Assembly: GCF_028885415.1 (NCBI RefSeq)
Contig: NZ_CP118527.1
Coordinates: 6,634,001 to 6,698,000, forward strand
DNA length: 64,000 bases
Direction: 5' to 3'
From: Streptomyces coeruleorubidus
GTDB taxonomy: Bacteria > Actinomycetota > Actinomycetes > Streptomycetales > Streptomycetaceae
The translations under genes and the position numbers were made by a program. The notes under the pieces are model-generated. The model saw only the letters and a program-made list of their open reading frames with translations, was not told where the DNA came from and ran no database searches. Of this stretch, positions 28,467-36,434 are shown piece by piece; position 1 is the stretch's first letter; every line of letters begins with the position of its first letter.

Positions 28467-30211
28467 CCGGTGCTCGCCGAGGGGGAGACCGAGGGGGCGG
28501 GGGAGGGCGCGGCGGAGGGGTGCCGGGAGTGGCTCCGCGGGCCCGTGTGCACCATCTCGTCCTGCGTGAGGAGCATGGCCCGCTGGTCCCGGTCCCAGGT
28601 CCACTGGAGGCGGTACTCGTAGCCCGCGACCTCGGACGGCGAGCGGATGACGAGGGAACGCCCGGCCAGCTCGACGCCGCTCAGCGCGTCCTCCCAGGCC
28701 ATCACCTGCACGAGCCGGTGCTTCTCGACGGTGTAGACGCGCACGGCGGTGGTCTTGCCGGGCAGCAGCCGGAAGCCCAGCGCCAGGTCGTCGCGCCCGT
28801 CGCCGGTCAGGTCCCGGTAGTACGGCCTGAGGACCGGGCAGCGTCCGTGCTCCGGGCCCTTGCCGCAGTCGGCCATCCTGCGGCTCGTGTCGCGGTACGG
28901 CGCCTTGTCGCCGTCGTAGTCGCCCGGGCTCGCGGCCATCTCGGCCCGGACGACCCCGACCGGGTCCACCCGGCGGATGTCGTCGCCGGGGACCTTGACG
29001 CCCTTGACCACCTCGGTGTTCACCTCACCGATCTCGAAGGCCGGACTGGACGCCGGCGTCAGCTCCGGCCAGAGCCGGGCCGGCCCGACCGCCGTAGGCG
29101 TCGCACCGGCACCCTCCAGCCCACCGGCGTCCCCACACCCGACGGCGGTCGCCAAGAGGAGACCGATGACGGCGGCACGCCGGACGCCCTTCCCGGGCCT
29201 CCGGCGACGGCTTCCGTCGGTGCCGGGCGGGTTTCCGAGGCGGGCCGGCATGTTTCCGAGCTGGCCGGGCGGGTTTTCGGCGCGGGCCGGTGAGTCTCTG
29301 AGGTGGTCGGGGCTGGTTCCCGGTGGGGTCGGCAGGGTTCCGGGGTGCCTGGGGTGGTTTCCGGGGCGGCCGAGGCGGCTTCCGGGGTCGTCGGGTAGGT
29401 CTCCGATGCGGTCGAGGCTGGTTCCCGGTGGGTCCGGCAGTGTTCCTGGGGGGTCGGGGCGGCTTCCGGGGTGGTTGGGTGGGTTTCCGATGTGACCGGG
29501 CAGGTCTCCGATGCGGTCGAGGCTGGTTCCCGGTGGGTCCGGCAGTGTTCCTGGGGGGTCGGGGCGCCTTCCGAGGTGGTCGGGCAGGTCTCCGATGCGG
29601 TCGAGGCTGGTTCCCGGTGGGTCCGGCAGGCATCCCGGCTGCCCGAGGCGGCTTACGAGGTGGTCGGGCGGGTTTCCGATGCGGCCGAGTGAGTCTCCGA
29701 AGTGGCCGAGGCCGCTTTCCGGTCGGCCTGGCAGACTTCCCGGTTGCCTGGGGAGGTTTCCTCGTTGGGCCGGCACACTTTCCGGGCGACCCGGCTGGCT
29801 GCCCTGTCGGTCCGGCAGGCTTTCCTCGCGGTCGATGCGGCGTCCCGGTCGGCCCAACAGGTTTCCCAAGCGGCCCGGCTGGCTTTCCGGTCGGCCCGGC
29901 TGGTTTCCCGGCCCGCCCCGCAGGCTTCCCGGGCGCCCGAGGCGGCTTCCGAGGCGGCCGGAAAGTCTGTCAGAACGGCCGAGAAAGCCGTCGGGGCGGC
30001 CGACAGGGCCATCCGAACCTCCGGAAGGGCGGTCCGAACCTCCGGAAGGGCGGTCCGAACCTCCGGAAGGTCCACCCGAGCGGCCGGAAGGTCCACCCGA
30101 ACCCCCGGAAGGTCCACCCGAGCGGCCGGAAAAGCCATCCGAGCGCCCGGCAAGGTCATCGGGGCGGTCGGAAAAGCTGTCGACGCGGCTTCCGGGGCGG
30201 CTGACGGGCAC
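28463..30211 (-). CDS. Lipoprotein-like protein with 47 N-terminal heptapeptide repeats
   Basis: 582 residues if started at GTG 30211, which has AGGAG four bases upstream. Residues 7-335 are 47 consecutive seven-residue units of the type [LPS]-G-R-P-G-[SNT]-[LPQ]. A basic stretch and a hydrophobic segment (about 343-358) end in a lipobox-like AVGC with Cys359. The C-terminal ~220 residues contain YRDLTGDGRDDLALGFRLL, resembling CseA-type lipoproteins. A shorter protein could start at ATG 29251 inside repeat 45 and would have a conventional 39-residue lipoprotein signal. It is coupled to the kinase gene by ATGA. With the long start, the repeats would form a cytoplasmic or N-terminal extension. 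Confidence 0.72.
   Translation of the reverse strand: MPVSRPGSRVDSFSDRPDDLAGRSDGFSGRSGGPSGGSGGPSGRSGGPSGGSDRPSGGSDRPSGGSDGPVGRPDGFLGRSDRLSGRLGSRLGRPGSLRGGPGNQPGRPESQPGRLGNLLGRPGRRIDREESLPDRQGSQPGRPESVPAQRGNLPRQPGSLPGRPESGLGHFGDSLGRIGNPPDHLVSRLGQPGCLPDPPGTSLDRIGDLPDHLGRRPDPPGTLPDPPGTSLDRIGDLPGHIGNPPNHPGSRPDPPGTLPDPPGTSLDRIGDLPDDPGSRLGRPGNHPRHPGTLPTPPGTSPDHLRDSPARAENPPGQLGNMPARLGNPPGTDGSRRRRPGKGVRRAAVIGLLLATAVGCGDAGGLEGAGATPTAVGPARLWPELTPASSPAFEIGEVNTEVVKGVKVPGDDIRRVDPVGVVRAEMAASPGDYDGDKAPYRDTSRRMADCGKGPEHGRCPVLRPYYRDLTGDGRDDLALGFRLLPGKTTAVRVYTVEKHRLVQVMAWEDALSGVELAGRSLVIRSPSEVAGYEYRLQWTWDRDQRAMLLTQDEMVHTGPRSHSRHPSAAPSPAPSVSPSASTG
29207..30193 (-). repeat. 987-bp tandem array of 21-bp units (heptapeptide-coding)
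   Basis: 47 degenerate 21-bp units, each carrying a GGAA core on the minus strand (TTCC on the plus strand), stay in register without an indel. Higher-order copies are visible: one block starting near 29401 recurs at 29506 and 29590, offsets of five and four units. Near-identical units cluster around 30030-30100. The array also keeps plus-strand frames open, which I attribute to base composition. Confidence 0.9.
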
Positions 30212-30320
30212 TGCACTCCTGCGGTTCGAGGGTGATCACACGGCTCGGACCGACCGTCGGCCCCGTACACCTTATTCGTAGGGAAGTCCTATTTGCGCGC
30301 CAGGGAGTCCGTTTGCCGCC

Positions 30321-30824
30321 CTACTCGGTGAGCTCCTCCAGCAGCCGGGCCGTCACCAGCCCGGCCCGCAGGTATTCGACGAACAGCTCGTTGTGCAGCG
30401 CCCAGGGCGAACGGCGGTCCCGGATCAGCCGGATCGCCGCGTCGGCGGAGCTTCCCCGCCGTATCAGCGCGTGCGCGACGACGAGGCCGGAGCGGTTGTA
30501 CCCGTGGTAACAGCGGACAAGGATCTTGCGGCCCTCGTCCAGCGCCTCGCACGCGGCCTCGGCCAGCCGGATCACACCGGCGAGCTGCGTCCCGTCGAGC
30601 GGCCCGTCGGGGATGGGCCAGACGTGGTGCCGGACGTCCGGATCGGGCCCGTGTCCCGGCAGCCGCAGCAGCGTCTGCACGAGGTCGAACTCGTCCCGTA
30701 CGACGGCGAACTCCGGATGGCCCAAGGCGCCGGTGTACTCGTGGCCGCCCATCCACAACCCGGGGACGACCTCGCTCCAGGGACTCTCCGGAGCCGGCAC
30801 ATCGGGTTTCCTGCGGGTACGCAA
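30321..30824 (-). CDS. Dual-specificity/tyrosine-type protein phosphatase
   Basis: 167 residues from a TTG at 30824 (GGGGAGG five bases upstream); a TTG at 30851 would add nine residues but has its site too close. It has a cysteine phosphatase fold with general-acid loop VWPIPDGPLDG and P-loop VRCYHGYNRSG, where Cys105 and Arg111 form C-x5-R. The His normally before the Cys is Arg here. It would dephosphorylate proteins or small phosphorylated ligands in the cytoplasm. It is monocistronic, diverging from the NERD-like gene. Confidence 0.85.
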   Translation of the reverse strand: MRTRRKPDVPAPESPWSEVVPGLWMGGHEYTGALGHPEFAVVRDEFDLVQTLLRLPGHGPDPDVRHHVWPIPDGPLDGTQLAGVIRLAEAACEALDEGRKILVRCYHGYNRSGLVVAHALIRRGSSADAAIRLIRDRRSPWALHNELFVEYLRAGLVTARLLEELTE

Positions 30825-30923
30825 CGACGCCTCCCCAGCATCACCGCCCAACTCCTCTCAAAGGTAACCGGGTTCTTGCCCCCGCAGCACCCCGCCTGTT
30901 CCCATGGTCTGGGGTGATGGTGC

Positions 30924-31727
30924 ATGGACGGACTGCGCGTCATACCGACCTGGCGGCACGGTCAGGAGCGGCTGTACGTCTGCCTCCCGGACGGCAGGAA
31001 CATCGCCTGGTACGACCGTGAGGCGGGCCGGGTCAATCTGCTGGGCGAGGACCGTGAGGACGACGTCCTGCGAGCCCTCGGGCCCTTCATCACCGGCCCC
31101 GTGACGGTCGGGCCGCCCCCGGTGCCGACCCCCGCCGAGCTCGCCCGTCTGACCCTGCACCCCGACGACGACCTGGCCCCCAACCGCCCCGGCGAGGCCC
31201 TCATCGTCGCCCTCGACCGCGACCCCGGCCCGGCCCGCCGGCTGCGCCCCGACCCGCGCCGCCGGGCCCTGGAGGCGGAGCAGACGGTCGGGGACGCCCT
31301 GGACCGCATGGACGGTGCGGGCTGGCACGCCGTGCACTCCGTCCCGCTCCCCGGTGGCAGCCGCATCCACCACCTGCTGATCGGCCCCGGCGGTCTGTTC
31401 GCCCTGCACACCCTGTACGCGCGCAAGCAGCGGGTGACGGTCGCCGACCCCATGGTCACCCTGGGCCGCCGCGAACCGGCCGCCCTGCTCCGCCGCGTCC
31501 GCGCCGACGCCGACCGCGCCTCCTACGCCCTGACGGCGGAGGTCCGCCCCGTCCTCGCCCTGGTCGGCCCGACGGCCGTGTCGGTCCCGGCCGCACCCCG
31601 CGAGGTCCGCGTCCTCACGGACCTGGAGGTGCAGACCCTGACCCGCCAGGGCGGCGTCCTGAAACCGGCGGACGTGGAGGCCCTGCACGCGATGGCCCGG
31701 GACCGGAACACATGGACGCGGGTGTGA
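30924..31727 (+). CDS. Nuclease-related (NERD-like) domain protein
   Basis: 267 residues. The first ~110 form a variable N-terminal region. The C-terminal part has a NERD-like core: GWHAVHSVPLPGGSRIHHLLIGPGGLFALHT (positions about 134-164), followed by strands around VRPVLALVGPTA. In such domains an Asp usually precedes the H(L/I)L segment; here it is His (IHHLLIG), so nuclease activity is doubtful. ATG 30924 follows GGGTGAT. It converges on the LigD-polymerase gene with 52 bp between them. Confidence 0.68.
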   Translation: MDGLRVIPTWRHGQERLYVCLPDGRNIAWYDREAGRVNLLGEDREDDVLRALGPFITGPVTVGPPPVPTPAELARLTLHPDDDLAPNRPGEALIVALDRDPGPARRLRPDPRRRALEAEQTVGDALDRMDGAGWHAVHSVPLPGGSRIHHLLIGPGGLFALHTLYARKQRVTVADPMVTLGRREPAALLRRVRADADRASYALTAEVRPVLALVGPTAVSVPAAPREVRVLTDLEVQTLTRQGGVLKPADVEALHAMARDRNTWTRV

Positions 31728-31779
31728 GGGCGTGCCGCCAGGCCCCTGGCTCAGGGCGTCCTGCCAGGCCTCCGGTTAG

Positions 31780-32661
31780 CTAAGGCAGCCGCCCCGCGCT
31801 GCCCGCTTCGAGGAGCGGCGCGAGCAGATCGCCGTAGTCCTGCACCCGCGGTGCGATGTCGGTGGCGTGGAAGTCCAGGCGCCCGGGCGAGCCGCACTCC
31901 TCGACCTCCCCCCAGGTCACGGGCGCCGAGACGGTCGGCTCGGGGCGGGCCCGGAGGGTGTAGGGGGTCGCCGTGGTCTTGCGCGCGGCGTTCTGGCTCC
32001 AGTCGACGAAGACCTTCCCGGGCCGCAGGTTCCTGGTCATCCGGTGCAGCGCGAGCCGGGGCATGGCCTTCTCCGCCTCGACGGCCAGCTCCTTGGCGTA
32101 CTCGGACACCCGCTCGGAGGACGCCCCGCGCACGGCGGCGAGCAGATGCAGCCCCTTGGACCCGGAGGTCTTGGCGTAGGCCTCGAAGCCGTCCGCCGCG
32201 AGCCGTTCGCGCAGCCACAGCGCGACCTCGCAGCACTGCACGATGCTCGCGGGCGCTCCCGGGTCCAGGTCGAAGACGATGCGGTCGGCCTCGTCCGGCG
32301 AGTCGACGAGCCACTGGTGGGTGTGGAACTCCGTGACGAGGTTGGCCGCCCACATCAGGCTCGGCAGGTCCTGCACCAGGACCATCCGCGAGGGCCCCTC
32401 GACTCGCGGCACCTCGGCGGTGGTGACCCAGTCGGGCGTACCCGGCGGGACGTTCTTCGTGAAGAACACCTGCCCGTCCGGCCCGTCCGGATACCGCAGG
32501 AAGGACACCGCCCGATCGCGCAGATGGGGCAGCAGGACCTCGGCGACGGTCGCGTAGTAGTGCAGGACCTCGCCCTTGGTGAAGCCGGTGGCGGGATACA
32601 GCACCTTCTCCAGATTGCTGAGCGGGAGCCGTCGTCCCTCCACCTCTGTGATAGGCGCCAT
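31780..32661 (-). CDS. LigD-type polymerase/primase domain protein (NHEJ)
   Basis: 293 residues corresponding to the stand-alone polymerase domain of bacterial DNA ligase D. It shows LSNLEKVLYPATGFTKGEVLHYY, VFFTKNVPPG, RIVFDLDPGAP with the two metal-binding Asp residues, TSGSKGLHLLAAVRG, KVFVDWSQNAARKTT and the third acidic site near the C-terminus. It fills gaps with NTPs or dNTPs during Ku-dependent end joining. No ligase or phosphoesterase domain is attached. It diverges from ku across a 63-bp promoter region. Start ATG 32661. Confidence 0.93.
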   Translation of the reverse strand: MAPITEVEGRRLPLSNLEKVLYPATGFTKGEVLHYYATVAEVLLPHLRDRAVSFLRYPDGPDGQVFFTKNVPPGTPDWVTTAEVPRVEGPSRMVLVQDLPSLMWAANLVTEFHTHQWLVDSPDEADRIVFDLDPGAPASIVQCCEVALWLRERLAADGFEAYAKTSGSKGLHLLAAVRGASSERVSEYAKELAVEAEKAMPRLALHRMTRNLRPGKVFVDWSQNAARKTTATPYTLRARPEPTVSAPVTWGEVEECGSPGRLDFHATDIAPRVQDYGDLLAPLLEAGSAGRLP

Positions 32662-32724
32662 ACGATAAGAATCCCACGCGAACTGTGACAAACACTCCCG
32701 AGAGTGACCGGAAGGGTGCTGCAC

Positions 32725-33759
32725 GTGAGATCCATATGGAACGGCGCCATCTCCTTCGGCCTGGTCAGCATTCCGATCAAGCTGGTGAACGCCACCGAGA
32801 GCCACTCGATCTCCTTCCGCCAGATCCACACCGAGGACGGCGGCCGCATCCGCTATCGCAAGTTCTGTGAGCTGGAGGACCGGGAGGTCACCCAGGGGGA
32901 GATCGGCAAGGGCTACGAGGACGCGGACGGCTCGATCATCCCGATCACCGACGAGGACCTGTCCAGCCTGCCGATCCCGACGGCCAAGACGATCGAGATC
33001 GTCGCCTTCGTCCCGGGCGACCGGATCGATCCGCTCCAGATGGACGCCGCGTACTACCTCCAGGCGAGCGGCGCCCCGGCGGCGAAGCCGTACACCCTGC
33101 TGCGAGAGGCGCTGAAGCGCAGCAACAAGGTGGCGATCGCCAAGTTCGCCCTGCGGGGCCGGGAACGCCTGGGCATGCTCCGGGTGGTCGGAGACGCCAT
33201 CGCCATGCACGGCCTGCTGTGGCCGGACGAGGTGCGCGCCCCCGAGGGCGTGGCCCCCGACACCGACGTCACGGTCCGGGACAAGGAGCTGGACCTGGCC
33301 GACGCCCTGATGGACACCCTGGGCGAGGTCGACCTGGAGGACCTGCACGACGAGTACCGCGAGGCGGTGGAGGAGGTCATCGCCGCGAAGGCCGCCGGCG
33401 AGGCCCTGCCGCAGGCCCCCGAGCCGGCCGCGGGCGGCAAGGTCCTCGACCTGATGGCGGCCCTGGAGAACAGCGTCCGCGCGGCACGGGAGTCCCGGGG
33501 CGAGGAGGCCGGCGAGCACACCGAGGTCAAGTCGCTCCCGCAGCGCAAGACGGCCCGCGCGGCGCCCAAGCAGACCGGCGGCAAGAAGTCGGCGTCCACC
33601 GCGAAGAAGACGGCGGCCAAGAAGACCACGGCATCCGCGAGGAAGTCGACCGCCAAGTCCGGCCAGGGCACGAAGAAGACCGCGTCGAAGAGCACCGCGA
33701 AGAGCACCGCGAAGAAGACGCCCGCGAAGAAGTCGGCCTCGCGCAAGCACCCGGCCTGA
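32725..33759 (+). CDS. ku: Ku DNA end-binding protein (NHEJ)
   Basis: 344 residues. The canonical bacterial Ku N-terminus (RSIWNGAISFGLVSIPIKL) begins at GTG 32725; an in-frame GTG at 32704 would add seven residues. The core beta-barrel runs to about residue 255. A long Lys/Ala/Ser-rich histone-like tail (about 270-344) follows, as in Streptomyces Ku proteins, and probably binds DNA non-specifically and recruits the ligase. It forms a homodimeric ring on double-strand ends. Divergent from the LigD-polymerase gene, indicating joint control. Confidence 0.95.
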   Translation: MRSIWNGAISFGLVSIPIKLVNATESHSISFRQIHTEDGGRIRYRKFCELEDREVTQGEIGKGYEDADGSIIPITDEDLSSLPIPTAKTIEIVAFVPGDRIDPLQMDAAYYLQASGAPAAKPYTLLREALKRSNKVAIAKFALRGRERLGMLRVVGDAIAMHGLLWPDEVRAPEGVAPDTDVTVRDKELDLADALMDTLGEVDLEDLHDEYREAVEEVIAAKAAGEALPQAPEPAAGGKVLDLMAALENSVRAARESRGEEAGEHTEVKSLPQRKTARAAPKQTGGKKSASTAKKTAAKKTTASARKSTAKSGQGTKKTASKSTAKSTAKKTPAKKSASRKHPA

Positions 33760-33792
33760 CCCGCGGCCTTCCTCGTCCGGCCGCCGCACCTC

Positions 33793-35601
33793 TCACGGCG
33801 CGTAGACGATGTCCGGCCGCGGCGGCCTGGCCATCCCCGCTCCGAGGAAGTAGTCGACGTGGTGGGACTGCATGTAGCCCTTGAACGTCATGGCGTTCCG
33901 GTAGGCGGGGTTGTGGGCCAGGGTGTACAGCCGGTGGGTCGTCGGCTGGTTGGTGGTGAAGACGATCAGCTCGTCGTAGGACGCGTTCGTGTACACGGCC
34001 TCCTCGCGCCAGTCGCCGAAGAGGTCGCCGACGAGGGTGGGACCGCCCTGGGCGGCCTTGACCGCGCCGTGGTTCCAGGTGCTGACCAGCCGGGGCAGGC
34101 TGCCGCTCGGCGTCGGACGGGCCGGGTCCCACTTCTCGATCTTGCCGTCGTTGAGCAGCTCCATGGTGAGGTCGCCGTCCCACCACAGGCCCAGCTGCGG
34201 CCAGGGGCGCAGCGAGGTGTCCGGCTCGGCGAGCCGGTTGGTTGCCGCGTTGTAGAGGCCCGAGAAGGACCAGACCTCCATGCCGGTCGAGCGCGGGTCG
34301 ACGTCACCCGCCATGCCGCGTCCGACGTCGGCGGGACCGCCGCCGTGCCGCCAGATCACGTTGCCGTTCGCGGCGTCGTAGTAGTACTCGAGCAGGCCGC
34401 TCGGGTTGTTCTGCTGCACACCGTAGCCCTCCAGGCCCGGGCGGCTCGGATCCATGTCGGCGATGTGGAAGCGGTCGCCGTGGACGATGCCCTTCGGCCC
34501 CATCGAGTAGCGCAGCGAACCGTTGCCGCCCAGCACGAACCCGATCTCGGCGACCTCGTCCGTCCCGTCGCCGTCGACGTCGACGGCGCGCGTGTTGTGC
34601 CCGTCGGGTGCGTCCTGGCCGCCGCGCTGCCACGTCCACTGGCGGTCCAGCGAGTCGCCGTCGAACTTCCAGGCGCCCATCATCAGGTTGAAGGCCCCGT
34701 CGTCCCGACGGTTCTTCATGTAGGCGACCAGGCTCGGCGTGGTGCCGTTGAGATACGCCACCCCCAGGCGCGCGGCCATCGGGCCGTCCGCCAGATACGT
34801 CGTGGGGACGGCGGACCAGTTGCGCAGCGCTCCGGTCCGGCCGTCGAGTACGGCCATGAACTGCCGCGCGTCGTTCTCGTGCGTCCAGGTCGTCCCGTCG
34901 CCGAACCTGACCCCGTCTGCGATCCGCAGGGCGACCTCGGCACGGCCGTCGCTGTCGAAGTCGTAGACCGTGACGCCGTCCCAGTGGCCCAGGTCGATCG
35001 CGGACGACCCCGGCTCGATGTTGTCCTGGTTCCGGCTGTTCGGACCCAGGTCGACCTCCCAGAGGAAGTCGCCGTCCCCGCTGTACGCCTCCAGCTTCTG
35101 CGGGGAGGTCTGCCGGTCGACGACGTAGTCGTACTCGCCGTCGCCGTCGAGGTCGCCGACCCAGACGAACTTCACCGCCCCGCCGGGCCGTAACGGCACG
35201 CGCACCACGGGCTCCACGGCATGGCCGGCCGACAGCGTGAAGGCAGTGCTGGGTGCCTGCTCCCGACCGCCGACGACCGGGGTCACGCGGTAGCTGTTGG
35301 TGCGTGTGAGATCGGCCGTGGAGTCGGTGTAGTTCGTCCCGCCGGTCAGTACACCGGAGTTGAGCTTCACGTACGCGCCGCCGGCCGTGGACCGGTACAC
35401 GTTGAACCCGATGCCCTCCGGGTCGAGCCCCAGCAGCCGCCAGGAGACCAGCACCTGGGTGCTGCTGGAGCGCACGGCCACGACGCCGCGGCCGAGGTTC
35501 TCCATCACGCGCGCGGCCTTCACCGTCGGGGCGGGGCTCGCGGCGGCGACGGTGAGTGTGGCGCAGACGGCCAGGAATGCCGCGGTAATCCTCATGCGCA
35601 T
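33793..35601 (-). CDS. Secreted rhamnogalacturonan lyase, polysaccharide lyase family 11
   Basis: 602 residues. A signal peptide (about 1-24, LTVAAASPA) is followed by a fibronectin-like N-terminal beta domain (VMENLGRGVVAVRS, VSWRLLGLDPEGIGFNVYR). An eight-bladed propeller comes next with repeated calcium-binding D-x-D-x-D-G loops (DLDGDGEYDYVVDRQ, DFDSDGRAEVALR, DVDGDGTDEVAEIG). The C-terminal TFKGYMQSHHVDYFLG is diagnostic of the family. It cleaves the pectin rhamnogalacturonan-I backbone outside the cell. LacI-type operators lie upstream, fitting induction by plant polysaccharide. No cellulose-binding module is attached. Confidence 0.93.
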   Translation of the reverse strand: MRMRITAAFLAVCATLTVAAASPAPTVKAARVMENLGRGVVAVRSSSTQVLVSWRLLGLDPEGIGFNVYRSTAGGAYVKLNSGVLTGGTNYTDSTADLTRTNSYRVTPVVGGREQAPSTAFTLSAGHAVEPVVRVPLRPGGAVKFVWVGDLDGDGEYDYVVDRQTSPQKLEAYSGDGDFLWEVDLGPNSRNQDNIEPGSSAIDLGHWDGVTVYDFDSDGRAEVALRIADGVRFGDGTTWTHENDARQFMAVLDGRTGALRNWSAVPTTYLADGPMAARLGVAYLNGTTPSLVAYMKNRRDDGAFNLMMGAWKFDGDSLDRQWTWQRGGQDAPDGHNTRAVDVDGDGTDEVAEIGFVLGGNGSLRYSMGPKGIVHGDRFHIADMDPSRPGLEGYGVQQNNPSGLLEYYYDAANGNVIWRHGGGPADVGRGMAGDVDPRSTGMEVWSFSGLYNAATNRLAEPDTSLRPWPQLGLWWDGDLTMELLNDGKIEKWDPARPTPSGSLPRLVSTWNHGAVKAAQGGPTLVGDLFGDWREEAVYTNASYDELIVFTTNQPTTHRLYTLAHNPAYRNAMTFKGYMQSHHVDYFLGAGMARPPRPDIVYAP

Positions 35602-35658
35602 GACAACTCCGTCTCCTTCGGGCTGACCGCGTCGACCGGTGGCCGGAAGCCTCGGCGG

Positions 35659-35750
35659 TTAAAGCGTTTTCACAGCTGCGATGGAAGCACCGAGCTGAGT
35701 ACCCGTCAATACTGGCGGAACGGCAAGACGTTCGACCGGAAACGCTTACA
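35659..35750. promoter_or_regulatory. Two LacI-family-type operators upstream of the lyase gene
   Basis: Two near-palindromic boxes, TTAAAGCGTTTTCAC at 35659-35673 and CGGAAACGCTTACA at 35737-35750, carry the AAACGCTT core typical of LacI-type sugar repressors. The first sits about 60 bases before the lyase start, where it would overlap the promoter. The second lies closer to the 3' end of the XRE-cupin gene. Confidence 0.6.
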
Positions 35751-35772
35751 GGGGGCGGGGGGTCGTGGATGC

Positions 35773-36342
35773 TCAGTGGTGCTCGGAGACGAGTACCGCG
35801 CGAGTGCCGGGCTCCAGCGCCTGGAAGACGTGCGGGACATCGGCCGGATAGCAGATGTAGTCGCCCGGGCGGAGTTCCACCGGCTCGTCGGCGATGCCCA
35901 CCAGGGCCCGGCCCGCGCTGATCACGACGTGTTCGACGACTCCGGGCGGGTGCGGCGCCGAGGAGCGCTGCGGCCCGGGCTCGGCGGCGATGTTGTAGAC
36001 GTCCCGCCGGACTCCGGGCGGGGACGCGGCGAGGAGCGTGGCCCGGTAGTCGCTCTGCTCGGACCCGACGGCCGGTCCTTCCCCCGCCCGGATCACCTGC
36101 ACCCGCGGCCGCTCCACGGCCACAAGCCGCGAGAAGGGGATCTCCAGGGTCACGCAGAGCGCCCACAGCGTCTCCAGACTCGGATTCCCGGTGCCCGACT
36201 CCAGCTGGGAGAGCGTGGACTTGGCGAGCCCGGCCCGGCGGGCGACCTCGGTGAGGGACAGCCCCGCCCGGACGCGTTCCGCCCGTAGCGACGCGGCGAT
36301 CACCTCGATCGGTGGCTTGGGGGCGGGGGCGGCGTCGGACAT
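35773..36342 (-). CDS. XRE-family regulator with C-terminal cupin domain
   Basis: 189 residues. The helix-turn-helix is in LSLTEVARRAGLAKSTLSQLESG (about residues 29-51). The cupin domain occupies about 100-189, with HPPGVVEHVVISAGRALVGI and RPGDYICYPADVPHVFQAL. This architecture senses a small ligand, often an amino acid or amine, and controls a neighbouring transporter. The gene is divergent from azlCD, a branched-chain amino acid exporter, with GTGTTC/GAACAC boxes between, so it is the likely regulator. Start ATG 36342. Confidence 0.9.
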   Translation of the reverse strand: MSDAAPAPKPPIEVIAASLRAERVRAGLSLTEVARRAGLAKSTLSQLESGTGNPSLETLWALCVTLEIPFSRLVAVERPRVQVIRAGEGPAVGSEQSDYRATLLAASPPGVRRDVYNIAAEPGPQRSSAPHPPGVVEHVVISAGRALVGIADEPVELRPGDYICYPADVPHVFQALEPGTRAVLVSEHH

Positions 36343-36345
36343 GGC

Positions 36346-36434
36346 GTGTTCGCTCCGGGTGTTCGCTCGTTCGTCTTGACGAACACCATAACGCTGTTCA
36401 GTATAAAAATCATGCGTTCGTTTTGGAGAACACC
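36346..36434. promoter_or_regulatory. Divergent control region of XRE-cupin gene and azlCD
   Basis: Four copies of GTGTTC or its complement GAACAC lie at 36346, 36359, 36381 and 36428. The middle two form a perfect 8-bp inverted repeat (GGTGTTCG / CGAACACC) with a 14-base spacer. A -35-like TTGACG at 36376-36381 and a -10-like AGTATA at 36400-36405 are 18 bp apart. The -10 box ends seven bases before the azlC ATG, so azlC may be transcribed without a leader. Confidence 0.65.

Noticed and set aside
29323..30204. Plus-strand heptad-repeat open frame (GFRGGRG-type)
   Set aside because: The same 21-bp array keeps several frames open. Only the minus frame has a ribosome site, a lipobox and a conserved C-terminal domain joined to it.
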